Notes under the pieces: model-generated
Told to the model about the DNA's origin: nothing
The model's database searches: none
The model's input: the letters and a program-made list of their open reading frames with translations, nothing else
Program-made: the position numbers and the translations under genes
Shown here: positions 47,407-55,825 of the stretch, piece by piece
How the letters are laid out: each line of letters starts with the position of its first letter
Position numbering within the stretch: the stretch's first letter is position 1
Assembly (NCBI GenBank): GCA_936928855.1
Contig: CAKZHZ010000006.1
Location: 1 to 60,613, forward strand
DNA from: an uncultured Polycyclovorans sp.
GTDB lineage: Bacteria > Pseudomonadota > Gammaproteobacteria > Nevskiales > Nevskiaceae
Reading direction: 5' to 3'
DNA length: 60,613 bases

Positions 47407-48222
47407 TCAGATCGGCGGCGGAATCACTTCCAGGTTGGTGCACATCTCGTAGGCGTACATCGCTTCGCCCACGTCCGCGCTGACCAGACCCGGGGTCAGG
47501 CTCAGGGTGGCGGTGTCAAACGGCTTGGTCGCCTTCAACCCGACAAAGGCAAACACATCGCCTGCCAGGGTCTGACCGAGCAGGTCCAGCCCGTTCTGCG
47601 TCAGCGGCACCGAGGACTCCTGAAGGGTGCCTCCCAGGAAGGTGTTGACCTGTATCTGGTTGAGCAGCGACAGGTTGACGGTGCCGGCCGGGAAGGCCAC
47701 CGCAAACACGGCATAGTTGCCGGCATTGCGGCTGGTGGGCAGGTGCACGATCTGATCGACCGACGACAGCAGGCCCCCAAGAAGGCCCACGGTCAGGTTG
47801 AAGGTGCTGTGGGTGTCCAGCGAGCCGTCGATGGTGTCGTTCACTTCGGTGACGCTGTTCAACAGCTGCGTCAGCGTGCCGCCGCCAAGCAGGCCCAGCA
47901 GCAGTGACAGCGGGCCGCCGACCAGGCCGCCGCTACCGACTTCCGAGGTCGCGCCAAACTGGGACTGGGCGCTGTTGGTGCAGCGGAAGGTGCCTTCGAT
48001 CAGCTGACCGTCAACCGAGACGGACCCACCGATCGAGCCGTCGTTGAGAAAGCCGTTGCCGGGATCGATGACATCGTTGTCCGGGTCAAGGCCGCCACCG
48101 ACCGAGCCTGAACCGGAGTCGAAATCCTGAACGCCATCGGCGCTGCAGCCTGCGAGGCCCGCACCCAGCGTCACGAAGCCCGCCAGCGCGGCGGTGCTCA
48201 TCCAATGCTTCATCTTGTTCAT
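47407..48222 (-). CDS. Outer-membrane or periplasmic lipoprotein, unknown
   Basis: 271 residues. A lipoprotein signal peptide (KHWMSTAALAGFVTLGAG) leads to lipobox LAGC with Cys about 26. The mature part begins with a Gly/Ser/Asp-rich linker, then a domain with two further Cys (FRCTNSAQ and YEMCTNLEV) that may form a disulphide, and several Leu/Gly-rich stretches such as GGPLSLLLGLLGGGTL. I recognise no family. It is encoded 17 bp after the OmpA gene on the same strand and ends before a shared terminator, so an envelope role alongside the OmpA protein is inferred. Confidence 0.72.
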   Translation of the reverse strand: MNKMKHWMSTAALAGFVTLGAGLAGCSADGVQDFDSGSGSVGGGLDPDNDVIDPGNGFLNDGSIGGSVSVDGQLIEGTFRCTNSAQSQFGATSEVGSGGLVGGPLSLLLGLLGGGTLTQLLNSVTEVNDTIDGSLDTHSTFNLTVGLLGGLLSSVDQIVHLPTSRNAGNYAVFAVAFPAGTVNLSLLNQIQVNTFLGGTLQESSVPLTQNGLDLLGQTLAGDVFAFVGLKATKPFDTATLSLTPGLVSADVGEAMYAYEMCTNLEVIPPPI

Positions 48223-48239
48223 GGTTTTTTCCTCAATGC

Positions 48240-49304
48240 TTAGTTGAGCACGCGCAGTTCGACACGCCGGTTCAGCTCACGGCCTTCCTCGGTGTCGTTG
48301 GTTGCGATCGGCTCGGATTCGCCATAACCCTCGGAGCTCAGCTGGGCTTCACCCACGCCATTGGCGGCGAAGTACTCCAGCACCGCGGCAGCGCGCCGCT
48401 TGGACAGGTCGAGGTTGTAGGCATCGGAACCGAGGGCATCCGTGTGACCCGCGACCTGCACCTGCATGTCGGGGTACTTGGTCAGGATTTCCACACCCTG
48501 GTCGAGGATGGTCTTGGCATCCGCGGTGAGGCGGTCCTTGTCAAACTCGAAGGTGACGCCGTGCAACGTGATCACGCTGTCCAGCGGGCAGCCAGCGCCG
48601 TCGACACGGGTGCCAGCGGGCGTGTCCGGGCAGTTGTCCTTTTCGTCCACAACGCCGTCGCCGTCGGAATCCAGCAGTCCGGTCGGCACTTCCACCACCT
48701 GCACGTCGGCCTCGACCGGTGCCGGCGCTTCGGCCGGGCGGAACAGGGCGTACTCCATCCCCAGGCCGACCCGCACGTCGTCAAAGCCGTCCAGGAAGTT
48801 GTCGTAGACATAGCGACCTTCGCCGCGGATGCGCAGCTGGCCCGAGTCGGTCAGGGCGCCGGTGACGAAGCCCAGGCCGGCGTTGGCGGTGAAGTCGAAA
48901 TCGTCTTCATTGTCCGGGACCACGTCGTTGTAGGCACCGCCGATGCCGGCGATCAGGAACGGCGTGAAGCCGCTACGGTCACCGAAGCGATAGGTCAGAT
49001 CCAGACCCAGGCCGTGACGGTAGAAGTCGGTGCCGTTGACGTCGGTTTCGAAGGTGTCGAGCGCTACGTGAAATTCGTAGCCGAAGCTGCTGTCGGCAAA
49101 CTGCTTACCGAACAGGAGTTTGACGCCGGTTGCGTAGTCGATGTCGGACAGGCGCTCGTCATCGGCGAACGTGTAGGTTCCCAGCACGCCCAGATAACGG
49201 TCTACCACGCTGCAATCGCACAGCAGGCTTTCTGCGGCAGCTGGCCCGGAAAGGCCGATGGCGGTGCTCAGCGCCACCCCGCCCAATAGTGTTTTGGATT
49301 TCAT
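48240..49304 (-). CDS. OmpA-family outer-membrane protein
   Basis: 354 residues with a signal peptide ending PAAA-E (about 24). Domains in order: an eight-strand-type beta-barrel (about 30-190, ending MEYALFRP), a Pro/Ala hinge, a calcium-binding thrombospondin type-3 repeat (DSDGDGVVDEKDNCPDTP), and a C-terminal OmpA peptidoglycan-binding domain (VTFEFDKDRLTADAK, VAGHTDALGSDAYN, LSKRRAAAVLEYF, ELNRRVEL). Links outer membrane and peptidoglycan. The architecture resembles OprF/OmpA-like porins of non-enteric gammaproteobacteria. Confidence 0.93.
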   Translation of the reverse strand: MKSKTLLGGVALSTAIGLSGPAAAESLLCDCSVVDRYLGVLGTYTFADDERLSDIDYATGVKLLFGKQFADSSFGYEFHVALDTFETDVNGTDFYRHGLGLDLTYRFGDRSGFTPFLIAGIGGAYNDVVPDNEDDFDFTANAGLGFVTGALTDSGQLRIRGEGRYVYDNFLDGFDDVRVGLGMEYALFRPAEAPAPVEADVQVVEVPTGLLDSDGDGVVDEKDNCPDTPAGTRVDGAGCPLDSVITLHGVTFEFDKDRLTADAKTILDQGVEILTKYPDMQVQVAGHTDALGSDAYNLDLSKRRAAAVLEYFAANGVGEAQLSSEGYGESEPIATNDTEEGRELNRRVELRVLN

Positions 49305-49440
49305 ACCCTAAGCCCCTTTGTTTCTGTGAGGTAAGCAACAACAAATCTATGATGGCACAGGGGAAGTACGGTGTAACCTTCCCGGATTCGGTACGGACAC
49401 CGGTATCGGAAACGTCCTACACGCCCGGCCGGTGCTTCCC

Positions 49441-49719
49441 TTACCCCGGCTGTTCGGGCGTCCCCAAGTCCAGTGAGACGGCGTGGATATCGGTTTCCAT
49501 GAGTGTGCCCAGCGCTGCATAGACGGCCCTGTGACGCGCAACTGCTGTCAGTCCCCTGAGCGCCTCGCTGCGCAGGGTGACGTGAAAGTGGCCTCTGCCG
49601 CTGCGGGCGCCGGCGTGGCCGACATGAAGATGGCCGTCGTCTCGGATCCGCAGGGTTGTCGGATCCAGGGCCTCGCGCAGGGCATGCTCGATGCGTTCCA
49701 GCCGGGTCGTCTCGCTCAC
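49441..49719 (-). CDS. BolA-family protein
   Basis: 92 residues. RLERIEHALREALDPTTL, then HVGHAGARSGRGHFHVTL, then FRG-equivalent RGLTAVARHRAVYAALG and C-terminal DIHAVSLDLGTP follow the BolA fold with the conserved His. BolA proteins pair with monothiol glutaredoxins in Fe-S trafficking and also affect morphology. It overlaps yciI by 4 bases at the end of the yciB-yciI-bolA unit. Confidence 0.9.
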   Translation of the reverse strand: MSETTRLERIEHALREALDPTTLRIRDDGHLHVGHAGARSGRGHFHVTLRSEALRGLTAVARHRAVYAALGTLMETDIHAVSLDLGTPEQPG

Positions 49720-50015
49720 GCTGGAAGCGCCTTGATCATGGGTTCGATACGGACCGACTGGAACACGTCCGCTTCGGCGTAGGGGTCGGCTGCAGCCCAG
49801 GTGTGTGCAGCCTCCAGACTGTCGAATGCCGCCACGATGACACTGCCGGAGACGCCAGCGGCGGGGTCCGGGGCGTCATGTACCAGCCTTGGACCCGCCA
49901 GCAGCAGGCGGCCTTCGTCCTGCAGGGCGGCGAGGTAGCGCAGGTGCTGGGGACGGGTCGCCTGACGACGCGCGGCGGCGTCCGGGCGGTCATCCGCCAG
50001 GATGAGGTAATACAT
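49716..50015 (-). CDS. YciI-family protein
   Basis: 99 residues. YYLILADDRPDAAARRQATRPQH, AGPRLVHDAPDP and DPYAEADVFQSVRIEP are YciI segments with the conserved His and Asp. The ferredoxin-like fold is related to muconolactone isomerases; E. coli YciI has unknown function. Start ATG 50015 overlaps the yciB stop by one base (TGATG), and its end overlaps bolA. Confidence 0.9.
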   Translation of the reverse strand: MYYLILADDRPDAAARRQATRPQHLRYLAALQDEGRLLLAGPRLVHDAPDPAAGVSGSVIVAAFDSLEAAHTWAAADPYAEADVFQSVRIEPMIKALPA

Positions 50016-50551
50016 CAACGGGAGGACTCCGGCAGGTATTTGCCCAGAAACGGCAGGTGCGCCATCAGGAACGCGAACATGAGGATTGAGTAACCATAAG
50101 TGCGGAACTGCACCCAGACCGCTTCGCTGAGTTGGCTTGCGACGTAGAGGTTGAGTGTGGCCAGCCCGAGGAAGAAGCCGGCCCAGATCAGGTTGATCCT
50201 GCGCCAGAGCGAAGGGGGCAGGGCGAGCAGCTTTTGTGGCAGGCGCTCCAGCAACACCCGGTCGCCCACGACATGGCTGCCCGCCAACAGCAGCCCCAGC
50301 AGGCCGTAAACCACGCTGGGTTTGAACTTGATGAAAAGCGGATCACGGACATAGAGGGTCAGCCCCCCCAGCACCAGTGCCAACAAGGCAGCAGTGAGAT
50401 GCATCTTGTGGAGGCGTCGTTCCAGCACGCCGTATAGCGCCACCACGGCGAACAGCGCGACGATGACGGCGGCTGTGGCGATGTAGATGTCGCCAAGGTA
50501 GTAGGCGACAAAGAACACCACGGCGGGGGCGAGATCGAGAATCTGTTTCAT
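50015..50551 (-). CDS. yciB: Inner-membrane septation protein YciB
   Basis: 178 residues, about five transmembrane helices. N-terminal KQILDLAPAVVFFVAYYLGD and the conserved LWRRINLIWAGFFLGLATLN. YciB (IspA) is linked to cell-envelope synthesis and septation. First gene of yciB-yciI-bolA; divergent from the YciO-like gene. Confidence 0.95.
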   Translation of the reverse strand: MKQILDLAPAVVFFVAYYLGDIYIATAAVIVALFAVVALYGVLERRLHKMHLTAALLALVLGGLTLYVRDPLFIKFKPSVVYGLLGLLLAGSHVVGDRVLLERLPQKLLALPPSLWRRINLIWAGFFLGLATLNLYVASQLSEAVWVQFRTYGYSILMFAFLMAHLPFLGKYLPESSR

Positions 50552-50588
50552 GCACGCATTGTAAGGAGTGCGGGGCGTACAATGGGGG

Positions 50589-51215
50589 ATGGCAGCCGAC
50601 TGGTTCGACGTTCATCCCGACAATCCGCACACGCGGCAGCTCGGACAGATTGCGTCGAGAGTGCGTGAAGGCGCCGTCATCGCCTACCCGACGGACTCCG
50701 GATACGCCTTGGGCTGTCACCTGGATGACAAGGCAGCCGCAGATCGTCTGCGGCGCATCCGGCGTTTCGACAAGCACCACCAGTTCACCTTGGTCTGTCG
50801 CGATCTGTCGGAGATTGCGACCTACGCGCGGGTGGACAACCGTCAGTTCCGTCTGCTCAAGCAGTTGACGCCAGGGCCCTATACGTTCGTGCTGCTCGCC
50901 ACCAAGGAACTGCCCAAGCGCGTCGCCCACGAGCGCCGCAAGACCATTGGCATTCGCGTCCCCGGCCATACTGTCTGCAGTGCATTGCTGGCCACACTTG
51001 ACCAACCGCTGATTTCCTGCACCCTGCAATTGCCCGGGGAGGATGAGCCGGTGGGGGACGCGGAGGACTGGCGCGATGCGCTGCTGCCGCTGGTGGATGT
51101 GGTGGTTGCTGGGGGGGCTTGCGGGACGGTGCCGACGACGGTGGTCGATCTGACCGGAGAAGTGCCGGAGGTGCTGCGCGAAGGGGCGGGGCCGCTGGGG
51201 CCGCTGGGCCTGTAA
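50589..51215 (+). CDS. Threonylcarbamoyl-AMP synthase-like protein (YciO/YrdC family)
   Basis: 208 residues of the YrdC/Sua5 fold. GAVIAYPTDSGYALGCHL, RIRRFDKHHQFTLVCRDLSEI, LTPGPYTFVLLATKELPKR and the SCTLQLPGE region match YciO more closely than TsaC. TsaC makes threonylcarbamoyl-AMP for t6A37 in tRNA; the role of YciO is less clear. ATG 50589 is the best start. Located beside yciB as in other gammaproteobacteria. Confidence 0.88.
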   Translation: MAADWFDVHPDNPHTRQLGQIASRVREGAVIAYPTDSGYALGCHLDDKAAADRLRRIRRFDKHHQFTLVCRDLSEIATYARVDNRQFRLLKQLTPGPYTFVLLATKELPKRVAHERRKTIGIRVPGHTVCSALLATLDQPLISCTLQLPGEDEPVGDAEDWRDALLPLVDVVVAGGACGTVPTTVVDLTGEVPEVLREGAGPLGPLGL

Positions 51216-51319
51216 GGCTGTGTGGTTGTCGACCGGCAGCGCTGTGCCAACAGTCCGTCCTGTCGGACGATGGCAACCGCCGGATCAGCGCCAGGTGATC
51301 GGGCGATCCAGGATAAAAA

Positions 51320-51396
51320 TGGTCGGGGCGGAGGGATTCGAACCCCCGACCCTCTGCTCCCAAAGCAGATGCGCTACCAAACTGCGCTACGCCCCG
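51320..51396 (-). tRNA. tRNA-Pro(TGG)
   Basis: 77 nt including encoded CCA. The acceptor CGGGGCG pairs with CGCCCCG. The anticodon stem-loop CTGCT-TTGGGAG-AGCAG gives anticodon TGG. T arm GGTTCGAATCC is standard. No integrase or repeat lies beside it. Confidence 0.96.
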
Positions 51397-51413
51397 ACGA
51401 ACGTCTCCAGACG

Positions 51414-51441
51414 AAAGCGCCCGACCAACGAGGCCGGGCGC
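51414..51441 (-). terminator. Terminator of the porin gene
   Basis: GCGCCCG (51417-51423) and CGGGCGC (51435-51441) form a 7-bp stem with an 11-nt loop. On the minus strand three T follow (51416-51414). It lies 26 bp after the porin stop and before the tRNA-Pro gene. The T-run is short. Confidence 0.65.
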
Positions 51442-51467
51442 CGTGAACTGCGTGCCGCCAGTGTAGC

Positions 51468-52640
51468 CTAAAACGCGTATTTGGCAGAGAACTGCACACG
51501 GTCGAGGGTGCCGTCGTCGCCGTTCTCGGTTTCGCGCTCGGCGTGTCGGAACTCCACACCGGTCGTGATTTTGGGTGCGGGCGAATAGAGCAGGTTGAGG
51601 CTGACACTGCTGACCGTCTTGGTTGCACCTCCGCCGCTGATGGCCACGTTGTTATCGACGCTGAGGTGCGAATAGGTCAGGGTGCTGCGCCACTTCGGTG
51701 ACCAAGGTTGGCGGTAGGCGATGTAGCCGGCGGTGATGCCCACAGCGTCGAGTGTCATGTTGGCGTCGATTGCGGCATCCACAGCCGTGTTCAGTGCGAC
51801 ATAGCGGCCGATGCCTTCGCCGGTCGTGACCATGAAGCGCAAGTCCGGCGCGCCCAAGGGGACCTTGCCGCTGAAGCTGACCCCGGCGCCGGTCTCACGG
51901 TCGTCGAGGCCCCCTTGATCAACCGAGATCTCACGTACCAGTACCGCCAGACCGAGCGTGGCGTCGCTTACCTTGAAGAGGTAGCGGGCGGTCAGGTCTG
52001 GGATCCGGCCATCCTGAGTGGTGAGGCGGACCGGGTTGCCGCCACTGACACCGTTTTGAATCGTGGATTCGGGGTTCTCCAAGGCGATGGCGAAGCCGCC
52101 GTGGGTGTAGCGAACCATCGGCTGCCGTCCGAATACCGTGCCCTCGGATGGGAACGCTACGAAATCGAGGGTTTCCGGAATGGCGCCCAGGTTCTGGAAA
52201 GTGGTCCACTCCTGGCCGATCAGCCAATTGTTGAGCGTGATGAAGGCCCGGCGCAGGCCAGGGTTATAGGCGTTGGTAACGCGCTCATCGGCGCCGCCCT
52301 GGTTGACGATGAAGTCGAACTCGATGTGGCCACCGATCGCCAGCCCCTGGTAGTGGGTCTTGGCGGCAACGAACAGGCGGGTCTCCTTGGCGTGGGCGTC
52401 CAGGACGCTGTAGCTGTCGCCGCCGCCAGCCGATACCGGGATGGCAGAAGGCAGGTAGAAATCCCGCCCCCCGCCTTGAGCAACCCGGCCTTCCGAGAAC
52501 TGGCTGTAGATCGCATCGGCTTTGAGATAGCCGCCCCAGGTCAGGGTGGTGGTGCCGATACTGATGTCATTGGCCATCGCGGAGGCGGGTAGGCCCAGCA
52601 TCATGATCGAAGCGCACAAGGCGCGGGATCCGGTATTCAT
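51468..52640 (-). CDS. DcaP-like outer-membrane porin
   Basis: 390 residues. Signal peptide MNTGSRALCASIMMLG to ASAMA-N. The mature part opens TTLTWGGYLKADAIYSQFSEG, has the alternating polar/hydrophobic pattern of a large beta-barrel, and ends in an aromatic residue (VQFSAKYAF), the outer-membrane insertion signal. Strong resemblance to trimeric DcaP-like porins that import dicarboxylates or other small acids. ATG 52640 follows GAGGAG by 8 nt; ATG 52646 is close behind. It is divergent from a LuxR-type response regulator that probably controls it. Confidence 0.88.
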   Translation of the reverse strand: MNTGSRALCASIMMLGLPASAMANDISIGTTTLTWGGYLKADAIYSQFSEGRVAQGGGRDFYLPSAIPVSAGGGDSYSVLDAHAKETRLFVAAKTHYQGLAIGGHIEFDFIVNQGGADERVTNAYNPGLRRAFITLNNWLIGQEWTTFQNLGAIPETLDFVAFPSEGTVFGRQPMVRYTHGGFAIALENPESTIQNGVSGGNPVRLTTQDGRIPDLTARYLFKVSDATLGLAVLVREISVDQGGLDDRETGAGVSFSGKVPLGAPDLRFMVTTGEGIGRYVALNTAVDAAIDANMTLDAVGITAGYIAYRQPWSPKWRSTLTYSHLSVDNNVAISGGGATKTVSSVSLNLLYSPAPKITTGVEFRHAERETENGDDGTLDRVQFSAKYAF

Positions 52641-52744
52641 GCTCATCTCTCCTCTCTTTGCGAGCGCCTCGTCGGACGCGATGACCGACTGTCTGCCCGG
52701 GTTCGGCGGGGCGCCATTCCTCCTTGGTCGAACTGTCCCGTGAG

Positions 52745-52779
52745 ATACGACCAAAGGTGACCTTGCGCGAAGGTCGTAT
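52745..52779. promoter_or_regulatory. Inverted-repeat operator candidate between porin and response regulator
   Basis: ATACGACC (52745-52752) and GGTCGTAT (52772-52779) are perfect 8-bp inverted repeats, 19 bp apart. Between them lies a 5-1-5 palindrome AAGGTGACCTT (52754-52764). Located in the 200-bp divergent gap, it is a good candidate for binding by the adjacent LuxR-type regulator. Confidence 0.45.
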
Positions 52780-52839
52780 GGTCTTGCCGCAAGGGTCGGC
52801 GTAGAAGCAGGGGTGATGATCAACTGCAGGACGACTACC

Positions 52840-53577
52840 ATGATGGAACACCTGCCGGGCGCTCAGGCGTCGATAACGAGGTTGACCCGCATGCAGCCTT
52901 CTACTGTGATTGTGGCGGACGACCACCCGCTGTTCCGTGCCGCGCTGGTGCAGGCACTGCAGGGCCTGATGCCAGGTGCCCGGGTGATCGAGGTCGACCG
53001 CTTCGAGTCCCTGCGGGAGGCGGTGCAGTCATCGCCGGATGCAGAGCTGGTGCTGTTGGACCTGCATATGCCCGGGGCCGATGGGTTTTCCTCGCTGCTG
53101 TACCTTCGAAATGAACATCCCGCCTTGCCGGTGGTGGTGGTATCGGGGCACGAGGATCCCGCCGTGATGCGGCGGGCGCTCGACTTTGGCGCCTCCGGCT
53201 TTATCCCGAAATCCGCTGGACTGCCGGTGATGTCCGAGGCACTTCAACAGGTGACCGAAGGCGGGATCTGGACGCCGCCGCAACTGTTGAACGCTGCCGT
53301 GTCGCAGGCTGACCGGGACCAGGCCAAGCGCATCGCCAGCCTGTCGCCGCAACAGTTCCGCGTCTTCATGATGTTGGCGGAGGGCTATCTCAACAAGCAG
53401 ATCGCTTATGAAATCCACGTCACCGAAGCCACCGTGAAGGCGCACGTGACAGCCATCCTGCGTAAGCTGGGCCTGGTCAGACGGACTCAGGCGGCGTTGT
53501 TGGCGCAGCGTCTGTTGCAGGCTGAAGCGGCATCGCTTGAGGTGCCGGTGCCTGAGGACGCTGAAGACGAGGACTGA
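52840..53577 (+). CDS. LuxR/NarL-type response regulator
   Basis: 245 residues from ATG 52840. The receiver domain has VIVADDHPLFRAAL (acidic pair), phosphoacceptor Asp in VLLDLHMPGADG, switch residue SGHEDP and Lys in FIPKSAG. The C-terminal LuxR helix-turn-helix is LSPQQFRVFMMLAEGYLNKQIAYEIHVTEATVKAHV in two helices, ending TAILRKLG. ATG 52840 has AGGA 8 nt upstream; GTG/ATG near 52813 and ATG 52891 are alternatives. No partner histidine kinase is encoded nearby. Confidence 0.9.
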   Translation: MMEHLPGAQASITRLTRMQPSTVIVADDHPLFRAALVQALQGLMPGARVIEVDRFESLREAVQSSPDAELVLLDLHMPGADGFSSLLYLRNEHPALPVVVVSGHEDPAVMRRALDFGASGFIPKSAGLPVMSEALQQVTEGGIWTPPQLLNAAVSQADRDQAKRIASLSPQQFRVFMMLAEGYLNKQIAYEIHVTEATVKAHVTAILRKLGLVRRTQAALLAQRLLQAEAASLEVPVPEDAEDED

Positions 53578-53615
53578 GGGCATGTGAAAGGCTCGCCAGT
53601 CTGCTGCGCCCTCTG

Positions 53616-53645
53616 TCGAACACCCCCGTCGGCGTTCGATTTTTT
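53616..53645 (+). terminator. Terminator of the response-regulator gene
   Basis: TCGAAC (53616-53621) and GTTCGA (53634-53639) form a 6-bp stem followed by six T. An outer perfect 10-bp repeat GCATGTGAAA (53580-53589) / TTTCACATGC (53643-53652) encloses it, so a longer cruciform-like fold is possible, which could serve the convergent hmuV gene too. Confidence 0.75.
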
Positions 53646-53661
53646 CACATGCCTGAGGGCT

Positions 53662-54441
53662 TCAGCGACCGTCGATCAGCAGTTGCGGTCGGCCATCGGC
53701 GCGCGTCATCACGCGGGCGCGTATCCCGAAGACGCGGCTCAGCGCCGTCGGGGTCAGCACTTCGTCCGGGGGGCCCTGCGCCACCTGCTCGCCGCAGCAC
53801 AACAGGGTGACCGTGTCAGCATAGGCCAAGGCCAGGTTGGGATCGTGCAGGACGACCAGCACGCCAATCTGATGTTGGGTCCGCTCACGGAGCATGGCCA
53901 GGCAGTCGTGCTGATGAGCCAGGTCCAATGCGCTGGTGGGTTCGTCCAGCAGCAGGTAGCGCGATACGTCGTCCTCGGGCCAGACTTGCAACAGCGCGCG
54001 CGCCAGCCGCACCCGCTGCCGCTCGCCACCGCTGAGGGTGGTAAAGCGTCGGTCGCGGAAGGCGGCGGCTGCGGTTGCATTCAGCGCCGCGTCGATACGG
54101 GAACGTTCGACCGCATCGGATTCGGGGTGATGTGGCAGGCGACCGAGGGCGACCACTTCCTCGACGCGGAAGGGAAATTGCAGTGTGTCATCCTGCAGCA
54201 GCACCGCACGCCGCCTTGCCAGGGCTTGACGATCCCACTCGATGAGCGGTCGGTCATCCAGTCGCGCTTGTCCCCGGCTGGGTGCCCGATCGCCGGCCAA
54301 CAATCGCACGACGCTGGATTTTCCGGCGCCGTTGGGTCCGAGAACGGCGTGAATGCGGCCAGGCGTGACCGTCAGCGAGACCTCGTGCAGTCGGGTATGT
54401 CCGTGGTCGGTCCATGCGGCGGCGGCGAGCGAGAGCGTCAT
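53662..54441 (-). CDS. hmuV: Heme ABC transporter ATP-binding protein
   Basis: 259 residues. Walker A LGPNGAGKSS, Q-loop VLLQDD, signature LSGGERQRVRLARAL, Walker B LLLDEPTSALD and H-loop VLHDPNLA. HmuV drives heme import through the inner membrane. Separated by 108 bp from hmuU, whose stop lies upstream on the same strand. Confidence 0.93.
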   Translation of the reverse strand: MTLSLAAAAWTDHGHTRLHEVSLTVTPGRIHAVLGPNGAGKSSVVRLLAGDRAPSRGQARLDDRPLIEWDRQALARRRAVLLQDDTLQFPFRVEEVVALGRLPHHPESDAVERSRIDAALNATAAAAFRDRRFTTLSGGERQRVRLARALLQVWPEDDVSRYLLLDEPTSALDLAHQHDCLAMLRERTQHQIGVLVVLHDPNLALAYADTVTLLCCGEQVAQGPPDEVLTPTALSRVFGIRARVMTRADGRPQLLIDGR

Positions 54442-54545
54442 GTCAGCGCGCCGATCCGGTGGAGATGTCCATGGGCGGGGGCAGCGTCGTTCGGGGGCTT
54501 TACGCGCCGCAGGCGAGGCGTGAGCGGCCGCAGGGGCAATGTCAT
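54438..54545 (-). CDS. Possible 35-residue ORF between hmuU and hmuV
   Basis: ATG 54545 lies 4 nt after the hmuU stop and the frame ends at 54438, overlapping hmuV as ATGA. The product has a basic N-terminal half and a His-rich end (AHGHLHRIG). No recognisable ribosome-binding site and no family match, so this may be chance in GC-rich DNA. Position and overlap are the only support. Confidence 0.22.
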   Translation of the reverse strand: MTLPLRPLTPRLRRVKPPNDAAPAHGHLHRIGALT

Positions 54546-54549
54546 GGTT

Positions 54550-55587
54550 TCAGGGATCCAGTCCGCTGCGGTCGCGGCCGCGGGCCAGCAGCCACAGGAA
54601 GAAAGGCCCTCCCACCAGGGCAGTCAATACACCAATGGGCAGCTCGGCGGGTGCCAACAGGGTCCGCGCCAGCAGGTCGCCGGTCAGCAGCAGGCAGGCC
54701 CCCCCCAGGGCAGCGCTCGGCAGCAAGAGGCGGTGATCGGGGCCTACTCGCAGCCGCAGCAGGTGCGGCACGATCAGCCCGACGAACGCGATGATGCCGG
54801 TGGCGGCCACACTGGTGGCGACTGACAGGACCACCAACAGCGAAACGTGGCGTTTCAGGCGCTCGACATCCACGCCCAGGTGGCCTGCCTCGGCTTCACC
54901 CAGAAGGAGCGCATTGAGTGCACGCGCACGTGCAGGGAGGGTCAGTAGCGGGACCAACAGTAGCGGGACGGTCCAGAACAACTCTGCCCACCCCGCGCGG
55001 CCCAGCGAGCCGAACAACCAGAATGTGAGGGTTCGCAGCGCGGTGGCGTCGGCGGTGTGTGCGAGAAAGCCGATGCCGGCGCTGGTGATCGCATTCACGG
55101 CCATGCCGGCGAGCAGCAGGGTGGCCATTCGCAGACTGCCGTCGATGCGGGCCAGTGACATCACGCACAGGGTCGCGGTCCAGCCGCCGATGAACGCCGT
55201 GATTGGCAATAGTAGTGGCGTGGGCAGCGGCAGCGCTGCCGGGAGGCCCAGGACGATGGCGGTAACGGCCGCCAATGCTGCGCCACCTGAAACGCCGACC
55301 ACACCGGGTTCCGCCAAAGGGTTGCGAAACAAACCCTGCATGGCGGCGCCGGATTGTGCCAGCGCTGCCCCGACGATCAGGGCGAGCACAATGCGGGGCA
55401 ATCGAATATCGAGCAGTACCGCCCATTCGGGGGCAGTCAATGGCACAGCGCTGCCGATGCCCCAGCCCGCGAGGACGCGGGCTGGGTTAAGCGGCACAGC
55501 GCCTACCAGCAGACTGACCAGCGCCAGAGCGGCGGTCAGCAGGCCCAGCAGGACCAACGGGGTGCGGAAGCGGGTGGGCATCCGCAC
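54550..55587 (-). CDS. hmuU: Heme ABC transporter permease
   Basis: 345 residues, FecCD/BtuC family with about ten transmembrane helices. Typical segments are LRLPRIVLALIVGAAL-type DIRLPRIVLALIVG, GAAMQGLFRNPLAEPGVVGVS, GIIAFVGLIVPHLLRL and the C-terminal LPIGVLTALVGGPFFLWLL. Pairs with HmuV. The periplasmic heme-binding protein HmuT, which normally precedes it, is not present between hemP and hmuU. Confidence 0.93.
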   Translation of the reverse strand: MRMPTRFRTPLVLLGLLTAALALVSLLVGAVPLNPARVLAGWGIGSAVPLTAPEWAVLLDIRLPRIVLALIVGAALAQSGAAMQGLFRNPLAEPGVVGVSGGAALAAVTAIVLGLPAALPLPTPLLLPITAFIGGWTATLCVMSLARIDGSLRMATLLLAGMAVNAITSAGIGFLAHTADATALRTLTFWLFGSLGRAGWAELFWTVPLLLVPLLTLPARARALNALLLGEAEAGHLGVDVERLKRHVSLLVVLSVATSVAATGIIAFVGLIVPHLLRLRVGPDHRLLLPSAALGGACLLLTGDLLARTLLAPAELPIGVLTALVGGPFFLWLLARGRDRSGLDP

Positions 55588-55618
55588 AGCTTAACCGGGC
55601 GTCGCCCGGCGCGGCGTG

Positions 55619-55801
55619 TCACTTATTCAGGATCAGTTTGTCGTTGCGGGTGAGTCGCAGGCGATACTCCTCCCCGTGATGTTCGATGACCAGTTCGTGG
55701 GTATCCCGGAACAGGTCCTCGCTCTTCAGGCGGGGCGTCGGCGCGCGCGGGCGGCGAAAGGTCGGATTGAGGCTGAGCGTGCGGGGTTCGGCGATGTGCA
55801 T
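55619..55801 (-). CDS. hemP: Hemin uptake protein HemP
   Basis: 60 residues. C-terminal half SEDLFRDTHELVIEHHGEEYRL then LTRNDKLILNK is the HemP/HmuP signature. HmuP-type proteins activate heme-receptor gene expression together with Fur/Irr in some bacteria. ATG 55801 follows GGAGG by 5 nt; ATG 55813 is an alternative. First gene of a heme operon with a Fur box upstream. Confidence 0.9.
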   Translation of the reverse strand: MHIAEPRTLSLNPTFRRPRAPTPRLKSEDLFRDTHELVIEHHGEEYRLRLTRNDKLILNK

Positions 55802-55825
55802 GATGTCCTCCATTGAGGATTCAAA

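Noticed and set aside
51320..51396. tRNA-Pro as an integration site
   Set aside because: No integrase, no repeated tRNA 3' end and no change in gene character on either side.
53580..53652. GCATGTGAAA inverted repeat as an insertion-sequence scar
   Set aside because: Arms enclose only 53 bases with an internal terminator and there are no flanking target duplications. A terminator is the simpler reading.
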